A DNA stretch of 36,564 bases from Rickettsia typhi (lineage in GTDB: Bacteria > Pseudomonadota > Alphaproteobacteria > Rickettsiales > UBA1997): assembly GCA_945865905.1 (NCBI GenBank), contig CAMBFC010000013.1, positions 1 to 36,564 of the forward strand. Direction: 5' to 3'. Position 1 is the stretch's first letter. Each line of letters opens with the position of its first letter. The notes under the pieces were generated by a model that worked only from the letters and a program-made list of their open reading frames with translations, was not told where the DNA came from and made no database searches. Shown in pieces: positions 1 to 10,027 of the stretch. The translations under genes were made by a program, and so were the position numbers.

Positions 1-2
1 TA

Positions 3-3000
3 TCAATAGATGAAATAAACGAACTTAATCACACGGTGGATTCTGTTTTGCATAGATTGCTTAGAGTTGCAATATCCAACGGAGGAAATCCTGCATCTAA
101 AGAAAAATGTCTAAACATTATAAAGTTTCTAATTGAGTCTGGTGTACAATATGATGTTGTTCCCGTTGATGATTCGAGGTCGCCACTCTTATTTGCTATT
201 GCGAATGAAAGGTGTCCTGCAAATATCTCTGTTTACCTTTTAAAACAACATTTACAAGAGGTTGGTGGTGATTTTGAAAAGTTAAAATCATCCAATCAGA
301 ATATTTTTTCTGAGATAGCGGCAACAGGAATTAATTCGGATTTATTTCAAGGAATTGTAGGAGAATTTCCTGAACTATTAAAGCCCTTTGCAATAGACCG
401 AATTTTTTTCCTAGAATCAGAAGAAAAATCAAGTCGCAGCATTTCTGATGCTGCATCATTTGACCCGGTGCAAGCGCTTGATGGCAAGGGTTTGCAGGTG
501 AGTATTTCTCCTGGCTCGGTATCAAAGAAAAAAACTATTGTCATTGATTATTCTTTTTTAAATGACAAAGAACGGCAAATTAAACAAATCAGAAGATTAA
601 TTGCCGAAGGTTTTAGTGTGTTAGTATTTAATGGTAGCAATAATTTTATAAAATTAGAGCACGGCTTTACCGAGGATGTTTTTAAGCAAGCTGCGGGTTT
701 TCCATTTAGCTTAGACCCAAACAAATATTATAAAATTTTAGAGCTACCCAACGATGAAGTTTTATTGTTAGATAGTTCGCGTTCTAAAGAATTAGAGACA
801 TTGTTTTATTCGCCGATTTATGTTGATGGCCTCGCTTTTCCTGCAGACAACATATTGCATGCTTGTTTACTAGGCAGATACGACGACATAGAAAAACTCC
901 AAAAAGATGACTTATCTTACCTGATGCGAGTTGGTATCACTAAAGATTTAAGCAATGAAGAAATTATAAGATTGCTTGAAAAAGAACCAAAGATTAAAGA
1001 AATTGATGTTTTAGAGATTGCTATCTCGAACAATCAAAAAAATGTTTTAGATTTGTTAATTATAAATAATTTTAATTTTGCAAGTCTTGATCCTGATAAA
1101 AAAATACGGTTTTTTGCAATGGCCGCACGAAATGGCCACACTGCGATAGTAAAAGCCCTTCTAGAAAATGGAGCTGAGGTTAATTATACAATGCCTAATG
1201 GATTTACGGCCCTAATGATTGCCGCACAATATGGCCACACTGAAACAGTAAAAACCCTTCTAGAAAATGGAGCTGAGGTTAATCATATAACGCCTAATGG
1301 ATCTACGGCCCTAACGATTGCCGCACAAAATGGCCACACTGCGATAGTAAAAGCCCTTCTAGAAAATGGAGCTGAGGTTAATTATACAATGCCTAATGGA
1401 TTTACGGCCCTAATGATTGCCGCACGAAATGGCCACACTGAAACAGTAAAAACCCTTCTAGAAAATGGAGCTGAGGTTAATCATATAACGCCTAATGGAT
1501 CTACGGCCCTAATGATTGCCGCACAAAATGGCCACACTGCGATAGTAAAAGCCCTTCTAGAAAATAGAGCTAAGGTTAATCACGCAAATTCTAATGGATC
1601 TACGGCCCTAACGATTGCCGCACAAAATGGCCACACTGCGATAGTAAAAGCCCTTATAAAAGTCGGCGCAGATGTCAGAAAAGTAAAGAAGATGATGATT
1701 AATACAGGAGTTATATCTAATAGTTTTTTAGGAAACTCAAGTTTAGAAGCCATCTTCACAATGGCCCCAGCTGGTGAAATAATGAACTTAGAGCACCTAA
1801 CAATAGCCTTACCTTATCCTGCCCGCACAAGAGTTGAAGTTCAAGGCATTTCTGGATATGCTTTTATAAAGCGCAAACCCGACAAAGCAAAAAACAACTC
1901 TTTATCAGCAGCAGACATCAACATTTTAAAAGATGATTTCACTGCGCAACAAAGAGAGTTTGAAACAAGCACCACCAAAGCTTATTTTTCCTTTCTAAAT
2001 CTGGTTGAGCAAAACAAAACAACACAACTTCTATCAACAAATTATCCCGCAAAAATCGTCGGAATCAAAGTCGATAATGGCGCAAAAATTACAAAATTAT
2101 TTCAAGATGAATTCGGATTTTATCACATTAAAACGGACAAACCTTGTAGAGCTGATTATGTTTTAGAAGTTGATCCTACTACATTACCAAAACTAAATCT
2201 CACAGATACTGCGCTTGGAAGAATTGTTGATCAATATAAAGTAAAAATAGCAAATTCGGTTGATCAAAAAGTGCCAAAACAACAAATATTCCAATCAAAC
2301 AGCAATTATTTGAAACAAATTTTTGAAACTGGCGCCCCCGCATCTTGCGCTGTAAGAACCGCCACTTTCATGCATAAAATAAAAAAAGATCATCCCGAAC
2401 TTCTGGATAAATGCCGCGTCGTTAATATTGACAGAAACCACGCTGCTATTGAAGTTAAAACGGGTGATGGCGCAAATGATTTTGTTTATATTGATTTAGG
2501 TGGCACACACGCCACATTAAGAGAGGTTAGTGGAAATTATAGCGAACATACTAATACATTTTCTCGCTTTGCGCAAGGCGTTGTAAATCTCGCCGATCGA
2601 GCCCCGTCTTTAGGAGCGATCGGCAGAGTTGTCGCACTTCCTTTTGTTGCCGCGGCGTATCCATTTGTTGTTTTAGGTCGAGGAGTTGCAGCAATTTTGA
2701 GAAGGCGTAGCAATAAAGTTAGTGATGTGCAAGAAGAGACAGGAGCTCCCCCACCCGAAACCTTACATTTCCCTCAATACCAACAACAGCCAACAACAAA
2801 TACAGGCCCAACTCTAACTGCATCGCACCCACCAAAAACCCAACACCCCTTCCAACACTTTGTCCAAACCCAACGCTCACAACAGCTTTCAAAAATAGAA
2901 AACAAAGACACTCAAAAATTATTTTTACAAAAACACCCATCTTTAATATTCGCAAACAAAGGAGAAGAGAATTTTTGCGCCAATCGTTTAATCGAATCTG

Positions 3001-6000
3001 CGCGCAAAGAAAACCCGAAACGTCCAATATTCTATATCGATTCACCGAAACAAATCGATGTTTTAAAGAAAGCTATAAAAATTATTGGCGAAGATGGTTA
3101 TCAGATGGCCGCTGACATTTCTGCAGAGGGATTTCTTGCTGATTTTTTACAAGAAGCAAATCTTTATAACAGACGCTTTGACTCAGAAGAAATTATGCTC
3201 GCCCCCAAACAAGATGAGCAAGATCAACTACCACTTTTAATAATAAACTGGTCAAACTTTACTCCAAGACAAAGAACATCTTTTAATACAATTATCGACG
3301 ATCAACGCCCTTCAGTTGATGGAAAAGACCTCGTAGAAATAAAAATAGTCAGCATCTGCGATCAAAAAATCGATGATGAATCTTTTGTTTCGCGCCATGC
3401 AAATAAATATCAGGCAAGTTTTGCGCGAAAAACAAAAACAACGGCTGATGATTTGCAAGATGCAATCAATATTGATCTAAAGGGCGCATCTGATTGGAAG
3501 CAGCAACTTTTTGGGCGAATATTTTTACAAGATAAGCAAATTATCTGGACAAAAAGTGATTTTGTGCGCGACTTAGAAAGCGGAAAAACAAATTTTTCTG
3601 TAAGCAATTGCTCTGACAATGCTGAATTCAAAAAACTTCTGGAACAAGCGCAAGCTTTTGGTTCTTTTGTTTATAATGGTTACAAAATTCCCTTAACAGA
3701 TAATTTAAAGATTAAGCCCGCAACAAAAAATTTCGATTTCAGCAAATTTGATCCTACCAAAATTACACTGCTAGAAAATCAGCCAATCAATCAAGTTGCT
3801 GCAGAATGTAAAATTATTAATACGCAAATCTTCGATTTTTTATTGCGCAGAAAAGAAATTTCTTTAGAAGGAGAATATTCAGAAAAACCAGGATTCATCG
3901 AGCTCGCCAGCGAAAGACCAGACAAAACTCTCAAACTTTTTATCTCATCAAATTTAACCCAAGCGCAGTTTTATTCACTTTTTTGTGAAGCGACAAAAGC
4001 CGAAGTAAAACTTGAATTAAGCTTTGCACCAGGCGTCGCAACTCCCGATTATTTATCGCGCTTTGTTGCGCCAAAACAACAGATTGATGAGCCGAAAAAA
4101 AATGTTCGCGCTCATATTTACACCGCGCAACATCCAAGATCAATAAAGTTAGAACCAGATGCTGGGGTTATAGACATCGAAGATTGCACATTCCAAGATT
4201 TAGTCAGCAAAATTTCTTATAAAATCAATGGTAGAAATTTTAGTTTTGAAGAAAATAAAAGTAATTTTATAGAATATTTAAAACAAGGAACCGCCGTTGT
4301 TTTGCGTGGTGAATTTAGCGAAGATTTGTTGCAAATGCTGCAGCCATATCTTACGGAAGAATATGCTGCAAATCTTACTTTAATCGTTGAAAATAAAGAT
4401 AATAAAGCGCAGAAACTCTTAGAGTTTCTAGGTGAAGGTGGTTATATAAAATTAGCAGAAGACATAGAAAATATTGCCGCAAAATCTGAAATATCCGAAG
4501 AAGATTCCGCGCCATCTTACACAGTTTTTGTCAATGCCCCCGATGCAGAATTAATGAGAGACGCTTCAATTTTTAAGTATGAACGAAAAACATATTTTAA
4601 ATATTTGTTAAAACATAATTCTGTAATCGCTTTATGTGGCGATGCAGGCGCTGGAAAAACATTCTTGGTTCATGAAGAAAAAAACATCCACAAAGGTTTC
4701 GAAAATTTCGATAATTGGATCAGACAAGGTGGCATTCTATTTCTTGATGAATCAAACATTATTGATACTCATTTAACAATATTTGAGCCATTAAAAGAAG
4801 GTGGAAATAAAAGAATATTTTATCAAGGAAAATTCTATCAATTAGATGAAAAACATAAGGTGGTGCTTGCTTACAACCCCCCAGAATACGGTGGCGGCAG
4901 GGTTGAACAAAAATTATTATTAGAAGGCGGGGTTTCAACTTTTGCAATGCAACAATTGCCAGCCAGCTATATTTATTTTTTATTAAAAACCGAAATTTTT
5001 GAGAAAACAGAATTCCAAAATAATAAAGATATTGAAGCAAGATTTCTAAATTTTTGTAAAGCAGAAATCGTCAAATATCAAGATTTAATTGACGCAAATT
5101 CTAAAGAAAAAATCACCATCCGCGCTTTACAAGAAAGCGCTTTGCAGTTTTTAACAAAAGTAATGGATGGTAAAGATTCTGGCGAAGAAGCTGCGGCTTA
5201 CGCTAAAAACATAAAAACTAAAAATTTTGTTTCAACTGACGCAACAATCGCCCTTGAAAATGCTTTAGGAAAATGCCTCGCCGTGCGCAAAAAACAACGA
5301 GAAGGCAATCTTCCGGTTTGCGGAACAAGTGGCGTATTATTTGAAGGCGCCTCCGGAGTTGGCAAAAGCGCCTTAATCAAAGCCTATCTCGATGCAGAAG
5401 GTTGCAAATATCACAAGATCGACAGCAGCATGCCCTACGAATCTCAAAAACAACAACTTATCAGAGCTTACAAAGAAGGTGCAATTTTATGGATCGACGA
5501 AATTGATACCTGTATTAATAATGGCATTGAAAGACTTTTAACCTCGGCGTTAAGTGGACTTGATCCAGAAGGATCCAATCAGGTTTCAAGAACAGGTTCT
5601 GATTCTGATTTAAGTTCACAGAAAACCGTTACAAACGCCGGATTCATGCTAGTTGCCAGTTCAAATGGCATCACACAAACCGGCCGCGCAGTGGTTGGCC
5701 CTGCGATCAGAAGCCGCTTAGATTGCCCACGTCCCAGTGATTTACAGGAATATAAAGAAAATGATATTAAAAAAATAATTAGCACTTGGATTGTTGGCGA
5801 TCAAAAAGGTGCAGTATTAAGCGAGCAAGGACAAACAGAAGTAAGTGATCTTGCTAAAGAATATTTAGAATTGCAACAATCCGGCGGTGAAAATGCGGTG
5901 AATTTGCGTATGTTGAGAAGGTTTGTTGATGAGCAAAAAGAAATGTTTAAGGTGGTTGAAAAAGATGGAGGCGGATCGCCAAGTGTTAGAGATGTAAGTA

Positions 6001-6062
6001 GGCCTAGATTAATTCAGGTCGCTACCGCTCCTAGCACTGACACTGGAGAGAAACGACAATAG
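3..6062 (+). CDS. Giant ankyrin-repeat protein with transglutaminase-like centre and two AAA+ modules (5' end outside window)
   Basis: Residues are counted from an in-frame GTG at 36, but the frame is open back to base 3, so the true start lies upstream. Degenerate ankyrin-like helices occur around 1-60 and 270-345. A regular array of 33-residue ankyrin repeats runs from about 366 to 555. A candidate Cys771/His802/Asp820 centre follows, with contexts SCAVRT, NHAAIEV and VYIDLGGT, which fit a transglutaminase-like cysteine protease core. A hydrophobic segment (about 861-891) ending in RRR and a Pro/Gln/Thr-rich linker (about 900-950) come next. Near the C-terminus lie two P-loop modules: GDAGAGKT (1535-1542) with ILFLDE (Asp1571/Glu1572), and GASGVGKS (1771-1778) with LWIDE (Asp1821/Glu1822), a sensor-1-like ASSN (Asn1877) and an arginine-finger-like RSRLD (1892-1896). 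A secreted or membrane-tethered host-interaction protein is inference. I do not recognise the full architecture. It converges on mrcA across about 100 bp. Confidence 0.9.
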   Translation, partial: SIDEINELNHTVDSVLHRLLRVAISNGGNPASKEKCLNIIKFLIESGVQYDVVPVDDSRSPLLFAIANERCPANISVYLLKQHLQEVGGDFEKLKSSNQNIFSEIAATGINSDLFQGIVGEFPELLKPFAIDRIFFLESEEKSSRSISDAASFDPVQALDGKGLQVSISPGSVSKKKTIVIDYSFLNDKERQIKQIRRLIAEGFSVLVFNGSNNFIKLEHGFTEDVFKQAAGFPFSLDPNKYYKILELPNDEVLLLDSSRSKELETLFYSPIYVDGLAFPADNILHACLLGRYDDIEKLQKDDLSYLMRVGITKDLSNEEIIRLLEKEPKIKEIDVLEIAISNNQKNVLDLLIINNFNFASLDPDKKIRFFAMAARNGHTAIVKALLENGAEVNYTMPNGFTALMIAAQYGHTETVKTLLENGAEVNHITPNGSTALTIAAQNGHTAIVKALLENGAEVNYTMPNGFTALMIAARNGHTETVKTLLENGAEVNHITPNGSTALMIAAQNGHTAIVKALLENRAKVNHANSNGSTALTIAAQNGHTAIVKALIKVGADVRKVKKMMINTGVISNSFLGNSSLEAIFTMAPAGEIMNLEHLTIALPYPARTRVEVQGISGYAFIKRKPDKAKNNSLSAADINILKDDFTAQQREFETSTTKAYFSFLNLVEQNKTTQLLSTNYPAKIVGIKVDNGAKITKLFQDEFGFYHIKTDKPCRADYVLEVDPTTLPKLNLTDTALGRIVDQYKVKIANSVDQKVPKQQIFQSNSNYLKQIFETGAPASCAVRTATFMHKIKKDHPELLDKCRVVNIDRNHAAIEVKTGDGANDFVYIDLGGTHATLREVSGNYSEHTNTFSRFAQGVVNLADRAPSLGAIGRVVALPFVAAAYPFVVLGRGVAAILRRRSNKVSDVQEETGAPPPETLHFPQYQQQPTTNTGPTLTASHPPKTQHPFQHFVQTQRSQQLSKIENKDTQKLFLQKHPSLIFANKGEENFCANRLIESARKENPKRPIFYIDSPKQIDVLKKAIKIIGEDGYQMAADISAEGFLADFLQEANLYNRRFDSEEIMLAPKQDEQDQLPLLIINWSNFTPRQRTSFNTIIDDQRPSVDGKDLVEIKIVSICDQKIDDESFVSRHANKYQASFARKTKTTADDLQDAINIDLKGASDWKQQLFGRIFLQDKQIIWTKSDFVRDLESGKTNFSVSNCSDNAEFKKLLEQAQAFGSFVYNGYKIPLTDNLKIKPATKNFDFSKFDPTKITLLENQPINQVAAECKIINTQIFDFLLRRKEISLEGEYSEKPGFIELASERPDKTLKLFISSNLTQAQFYSLFCEATKAEVKLELSFAPGVATPDYLSRFVAPKQQIDEPKKNVRAHIYTAQHPRSIKLEPDAGVIDIEDCTFQDLVSKISYKINGRNFSFEENKSNFIEYLKQGTAVVLRGEFSEDLLQMLQPYLTEEYAANLTLIVENKDNKAQKLLEFLGEGGYIKLAEDIENIAAKSEISEEDSAPSYTVFVNAPDAELMRDASIFKYERKTYFKYLLKHNSVIALCGDAGAGKTFLVHEEKNIHKGFENFDNWIRQGGILFLDESNIIDTHLTIFEPLKEGGNKRIFYQGKFYQLDEKHKVVLAYNPPEYGGGRVEQKLLLEGGVSTFAMQQLPASYIYFLLKTEIFEKTEFQNNKDIEARFLNFCKAEIVKYQDLIDANSKEKITIRALQESALQFLTKVMDGKDSGEEAAAYAKNIKTKNFVSTDATIALENALGKCLAVRKKQREGNLPVCGTSGVLFEGASGVGKSALIKAYLDAEGCKYHKIDSSMPYESQKQQLIRAYKEGAILWIDEIDTCINNGIERLLTSALSGLDPEGSNQVSRTGSDSDLSSQKTVTNAGFMLVASSNGITQTGRAVVGPAIRSRLDCPRPSDLQEYKENDIKKIISTWIVGDQKGAVLSEQGQTEVSDLAKEYLELQQSGGENAVNLRMLRRFVDEQKEMFKVVEKDGGGSPSVRDVSRPRLIQVATAPSTDTGEKRQ
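1131..1680 (+). repeat. Near-identical tandem ankyrin repeats, 99-bp unit in 198-bp dimers
   Basis: Units start at 1131, 1230, 1329, 1428, 1527 and 1626, exactly 99 bp (33 codons) apart. Two types alternate: type A contains NGHTAIVKALL and NYTMPNGF, type B contains GHTETVKTLL and NHITPNGS. The A-B dimer at 1131-1328 and its copy at 1329-1526 differ at only three bases by my count. The last two units are more diverged. The array lies in frame inside the giant gene, so copy-number change would add or remove whole ankyrin repeats. Confidence 0.95.
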
Positions 6063-6163
6063 ACCAGCTCCCGCATCTTTTTCTAGCAATAATGAATCAA
6101 TCCCGCAGGCAATAAAAGAAGTAATGCCAAATCCACAAAGTTTTCTTTGCAATTCTAAAATTC

Positions 6164-8650
6164 CTAATAAATTCCACTCGGGCTCGCCTTCTCATCACTA
6201 TTCTGCTGCTGCACAGAACCTTCTTGTGCGGGCTCTCCGGCAGCTTCAGAAGAAACATTGCTAGTATTAGCGTTCAAAATATTATCCACATCATCAGTTG
6301 GCTTAAAGGCCTCAAAGAAAATGTGATCTTTTGGCGTTGCGGGCGTTGGAAACTTGCCGATAGTGCGATCAATTTTTACAAATTTAACTCCGTTAGGAAT
6401 ACGAAATGGCGTTGATGGCGTATCTTTTAAAGCCTGTTTCATGAAATTAATAAAAATTGGCAAGGCTATAGAAGCGCCAGTTTCGTCTCTTCCCAAGGTT
6501 TTAGGATTATCGAAGCCAACATAAACTCCTGCGATTAAATCTGGCGAGAAGCCTACGAACCATGAATCATAAGAGTTGTTGGTTGTGCCAGTTTTTCCAC
6601 CAATAATTTTGCCAATAGAACGAGCGCGGCCCGCAGTTCCACGATCAACAACGCCTTGCATCATTGAAGTTATTTGATAGGCGGTAGCTGGATCAATTAT
6701 TTGCTCTTTTGATTCATCAAGCAGCGGTAAAGCGTTGCCAGAAGAGCCTTCAGCAATGATACACTCGCTACATTTTCTTTGATCGCGACGATAAATTGTT
6801 AAACCATCTCGATCTTGAATTTTTTCAATCATTGATGGTGCGATTTTTTTGCCACCATTAATCATCATCGAATAAGCAGTAACCAAGCGCATCATCGAGG
6901 TTTCAGTTGAACCCAAAACCAATGAATAAATTTTTGCTGGATTATCATTAACGCCCAGTCTTTTAACAACATCAACAACTTTATCAATACCAACTTGATC
7001 CGCCATGCGAACAGTAGTAACATTTCGCGAGGTTTCTAATCCTGTGCGCAAAGTTGTTGGTCCATAAAATTCTCCAGAATAATTAGTTGGATTATAAGGT
7101 GGCAAACCAAAACCTTGATTGAGCGAAATAGGTTCATCCATGATTACCGTTGCAGGCGTCATGCCGTTTTCTAGAGCCGCAACATAACCAAATGTTTTCA
7201 TTGTAGAACCGGGTTGGCGCATTGCCTGAGTAGCGCGATTGAACTGATTCGGCGAATCAACATAACCACCCATCATAGCAAGAACCCTTCCTGTGTGCGG
7301 ATCCATCGCTAAAAATGCACCATTAACTTCAGGAATTTGACGTAAAATATAAGAATCTCCTTTTGCACCTTTCTCAACCAAAATCACATCACCAATAACA
7401 AAAACATCAGAGATTTTTTTAACCGCAGGGCCAACATGATCAGTATCTATATGTTTTCTTGCCCATTTAACTGAAGGCAAATCAATTGATCCAATGGCGC
7501 CAAATTCTGTGCCAATAGTTGCAGAATTTGCCGACAAAGAAAGCACCACCGCCTTCTCCCAAGTTTCTTTGTATAATTTTTTTGGATCAAATTTTTTCAG
7601 ATCATCTTGCCACACTCCTGCAGCATCAATTTTTTTAAGCGGACCACGATAGCCGTGCTTTTGATCATATTCTTCAATTCCATCATTAAAAGCTTTAGAG
7701 GCAATTTTTTGCAAGTTAGAATCAAGAGTTGTGCGCACAACAATTCCACTCTCAAACACATTATCAGAACCATAAAGCTGGGTTAAATCTTTTTTAACAC
7801 TATCAGCAAAAAAATTGGCGCGAGTATTATCGCCATCTTCTTCATTTTTAATTTTGAGTGTGATTGGAGTTTCTTTGGCTTTTACAGCTTCCTCTTCAGT
7901 AATATAGGCTTCTACAAGCATGCGCTCAATTACCCAATCGCGACGCCATTTTGCTTTTTCAATATTTTTGCGCGGATCAAGTTTTGATGGCGCTTTTGGC
8001 AAAGTTGCCAATAAAGCATCCTCTTCAATGGTTAATTCATCAATTGATTTATCAAAATAAACTTGTGCTGCAGCCGCAACGCCGTATGCTCCAGACCCTA
8101 GGTAAATTTGATTCAAATATAGTTCGAGAATTTTATCTTTCGAAAAAGTTTTGGTCATGCGATAAGCTAAAACCGCCTCTTTAACTTTTCTTTCAATTGT
8201 TTTTTCACGCGTTAAAAGAAAATTTTTAACAACTTGCTGAGTTATTGTAGAAGCGCCTCCGAGGCTTTCTTCACCTTTTACAAGAGCGAGCGCATTATTA
8301 ACCGAGGCGCGAAAAATTGCGACAAAATCAATACCATTATTTTTATAAAAATTAGAATCTTCAGCAGAAATAAAAGCATTAATTAGATGTTTTGGAATTA
8401 AATCAAATGGAACAAAAATTCTTTTTTCTTTTGAATATTCAGTGATCAAGCTGCCATCAGCCGCATAAAGACGAGTTGTTATGATTGGTGAATAATCTTT
8501 TAACTGCTCATAATCAGGAAGATTTTCGCTATTTTTTTTAAAAAATAAAAACCCCGCAAGGCCAAGCAGAAAAATAAAAATTGCGCCAAAAACAACTATA
8601 AAGTTTATGGTTTTTTTCATCGGATGAGAAATCGGTTTATTTTTTTTCAT
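6164..8650 (-). CDS. mrcA: Penicillin-binding protein 1A, bifunctional transglycosylase/transpeptidase
   Basis: 828 residues, usual for PBP1A. It polymerises lipid II glycan and cross-links stem peptides at the outer face of the inner membrane. A short cytoplasmic tail is followed by one membrane anchor (about 17-37). The GT51 domain shows Glu97 in AEDSNFY and GGASTITQQVVKN. An OB-like insertion precedes the transpeptidase, which has Ser482-x-x-Lys485 (GSTMK), SRN and Lys686-Thr-Gly (KTGTTNNS). The start at 8650 is chosen for the full tail; Met11 is an alternative. It is the last gene of a minus-strand wall unit, 21 bp after the amidase. The C-terminal tail is Gln/Ser/Glu-rich and probably disordered. 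Confidence 0.95.
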   Translation of the reverse strand: MKKNKPISHPMKKTINFIVVFGAIFIFLLGLAGFLFFKKNSENLPDYEQLKDYSPIITTRLYAADGSLITEYSKEKRIFVPFDLIPKHLINAFISAEDSNFYKNNGIDFVAIFRASVNNALALVKGEESLGGASTITQQVVKNFLLTREKTIERKVKEAVLAYRMTKTFSKDKILELYLNQIYLGSGAYGVAAAAQVYFDKSIDELTIEEDALLATLPKAPSKLDPRKNIEKAKWRRDWVIERMLVEAYITEEEAVKAKETPITLKIKNEEDGDNTRANFFADSVKKDLTQLYGSDNVFESGIVVRTTLDSNLQKIASKAFNDGIEEYDQKHGYRGPLKKIDAAGVWQDDLKKFDPKKLYKETWEKAVVLSLSANSATIGTEFGAIGSIDLPSVKWARKHIDTDHVGPAVKKISDVFVIGDVILVEKGAKGDSYILRQIPEVNGAFLAMDPHTGRVLAMMGGYVDSPNQFNRATQAMRQPGSTMKTFGYVAALENGMTPATVIMDEPISLNQGFGLPPYNPTNYSGEFYGPTTLRTGLETSRNVTTVRMADQVGIDKVVDVVKRLGVNDNPAKIYSLVLGSTETSMMRLVTAYSMMINGGKKIAPSMIEKIQDRDGLTIYRRDQRKCSECIIAEGSSGNALPLLDESKEQIIDPATAYQITSMMQGVVDRGTAGRARSIGKIIGGKTGTTNNSYDSWFVGFSPDLIAGVYVGFDNPKTLGRDETGASIALPIFINFMKQALKDTPSTPFRIPNGVKFVKIDRTIGKFPTPATPKDHIFFEAFKPTDDVDNILNANTSNVSSEAAGEPAQEGSVQQQNSDEKASPSGIY

Positions 8651-8671
8651 TATTAATTTTCAATAATTACA

Positions 8672-9967
8672 TCATTTTTTGCCATTCATTCTAAAATATT
8701 CATCAATTGCGTCAACTAAACCTTTTACGATATTGCGTTTATGGGTCAAACTGTTCAAATCAACCTCTTCTTGCCTATTAGAGAGATAGCCAAGTTCAAT
8801 TAAAATTGAGGTCATGTCGGGAGCGGTTAGAACCGCAAAACCAGCGAATCTATGGGTATTATGCAATATTTCTACCCCCGATTTTTGCACTGATTGTATC
8901 GCAATATTGGCGAATTGCGACGAGCTGTTCATTGAACTGCGCTGCGATAAATCAATCAAGGTTTTTAAAATATCACCACTAGTATCACCAAAATTTACCC
9001 CCGCAATAATATCGACCCTGTTTTCTTTTTGCGCTAACAATTCTGCCTGCTTATCCGATGATTTTTCGGATAAAGTATAAATCGAAAAACCAGCAACATT
9101 TCTATCCGCAGCAGAATTTGCATGTAGCGAAATGAACAGATCAGCGTTGAGTCGGCGAGCTTTTTCAACGCGACGCTTTAACGGAACAAATTCATCAGAA
9201 TCACGAATTAAATATACTTTATAATTTTTGGTCATCATCAAATGCTTGCCAAGTTCGCGCGCATAAGCAAGCGTGATGATTTTTTCTTTGGTGCGCGCAT
9301 AATCGCCAATCGTTCCCGGATCTTTGCCACCGTGGCCCGCATCAATCGCAATTATAGGAATCTTTTTTGGCGCAGATGCTTTTGCTACAACTGAAGTGGC
9401 AATCACTGAGCCTTCTTTTTTTACGACATATTTTACTTCTTCAGAAGAATTTAAAGATGTGACAGAAGTATTTCGCGTGGGATTTTCTAGCTGTGGTATA
9501 TTGGGACTTAACACTGCTAAAATCAGTGGATCAGAAGATATGCTAGATTCTTCAGAAATAGGCGGTTTATTTACAAAATCAGGAATAGCTTTGACCAAAA
9601 TTTTGCCAAATTTTTCTTTTTTTAATTTTTGAAATACCGAACTTTTAATACTGACTTTTCCATTTAAATCAAAAACAATACGCAAAATATTGCCTGATTT
9701 ACTTTTTCTAAAACCAGTTACAAAGCTAGGAAAATTAGAATCTTCATCAAATCGATTGCCAAAAGATGCATTGGCAATATCAACAACTAAACGCTCAGGA
9801 TTGTGCAAACTATATGCTTTAAAATCAGATTTTTTATCGATTAAAATTTCAATATTTTGCTTATTGTCAAAAGATATATTTCTAACAATCGCTTCTTCAG
9901 ATACTGCATAACAAGGGCTGATGATAGTAAGAAAAAATATTGTCAGTAATTTTTTAAAAAAATTCAT
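8672..9967 (-). CDS. amiC: N-acetylmuramoyl-L-alanine amidase, AmiC-like (AMIN + Amidase_3)
   Basis: 431 residues. It cleaves the amide bond between MurNAc and the stem peptide, splitting septal peptidoglycan. A signal peptide covers about 1-22 (ends SPCYA). An AMIN-type beta domain (about 26-130) would target it to septal wall. After a Ser-rich linker comes the zinc amidase: IAIDAGHGGKDPG with His212, Glu228 in the TKEK segment, His282 in SLHANS, and a C-terminal LIELGYLSN carrying the catalytic Glu. It ends in TGA, which confirms TGA as a stop here. It sits between two class A PBP genes on the same strand. EnvC- or NlpD-type activators are not in the window. Confidence 0.93.
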   Translation of the reverse strand: MNFFKKLLTIFFLTIISPCYAVSEEAIVRNISFDNKQNIEILIDKKSDFKAYSLHNPERLVVDIANASFGNRFDEDSNFPSFVTGFRKSKSGNILRIVFDLNGKVSIKSSVFQKLKKEKFGKILVKAIPDFVNKPPISEESSISSDPLILAVLSPNIPQLENPTRNTSVTSLNSSEEVKYVVKKEGSVIATSVVAKASAPKKIPIIAIDAGHGGKDPGTIGDYARTKEKIITLAYARELGKHLMMTKNYKVYLIRDSDEFVPLKRRVEKARRLNADLFISLHANSAADRNVAGFSIYTLSEKSSDKQAELLAQKENRVDIIAGVNFGDTSGDILKTLIDLSQRSSMNSSSQFANIAIQSVQKSGVEILHNTHRFAGFAVLTAPDMTSILIELGYLSNRQEEVDLNSLTHKRNIVKGLVDAIDEYFRMNGKK

Positions 9968-10027
9968 GAAATAATTTTGGTTAACTTTGATCTTTAAACA
10001 AGAACAAAATTAGTTAATATTGTGCAA

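Noticed and set aside
1131..1680. Regularly spaced near-identical repeats as a possible CRISPR array
   Set aside because: The 99-bp units have no unique spacers and translate in frame as ankyrin repeats.
2719..3045. 108-codon minus-strand ORF inside the giant gene
   Set aside because: It is antisense to the Pro/Gln-rich linker, has no family resemblance, and the plus frame is clearly coding.
8650..8674. Fusion of amiC and mrcA by TGA readthrough, since both lie in the same frame
   Set aside because: Each has its own complete family-length product and its own N-terminal signal or anchor; sharing a frame has a one-in-three chance.
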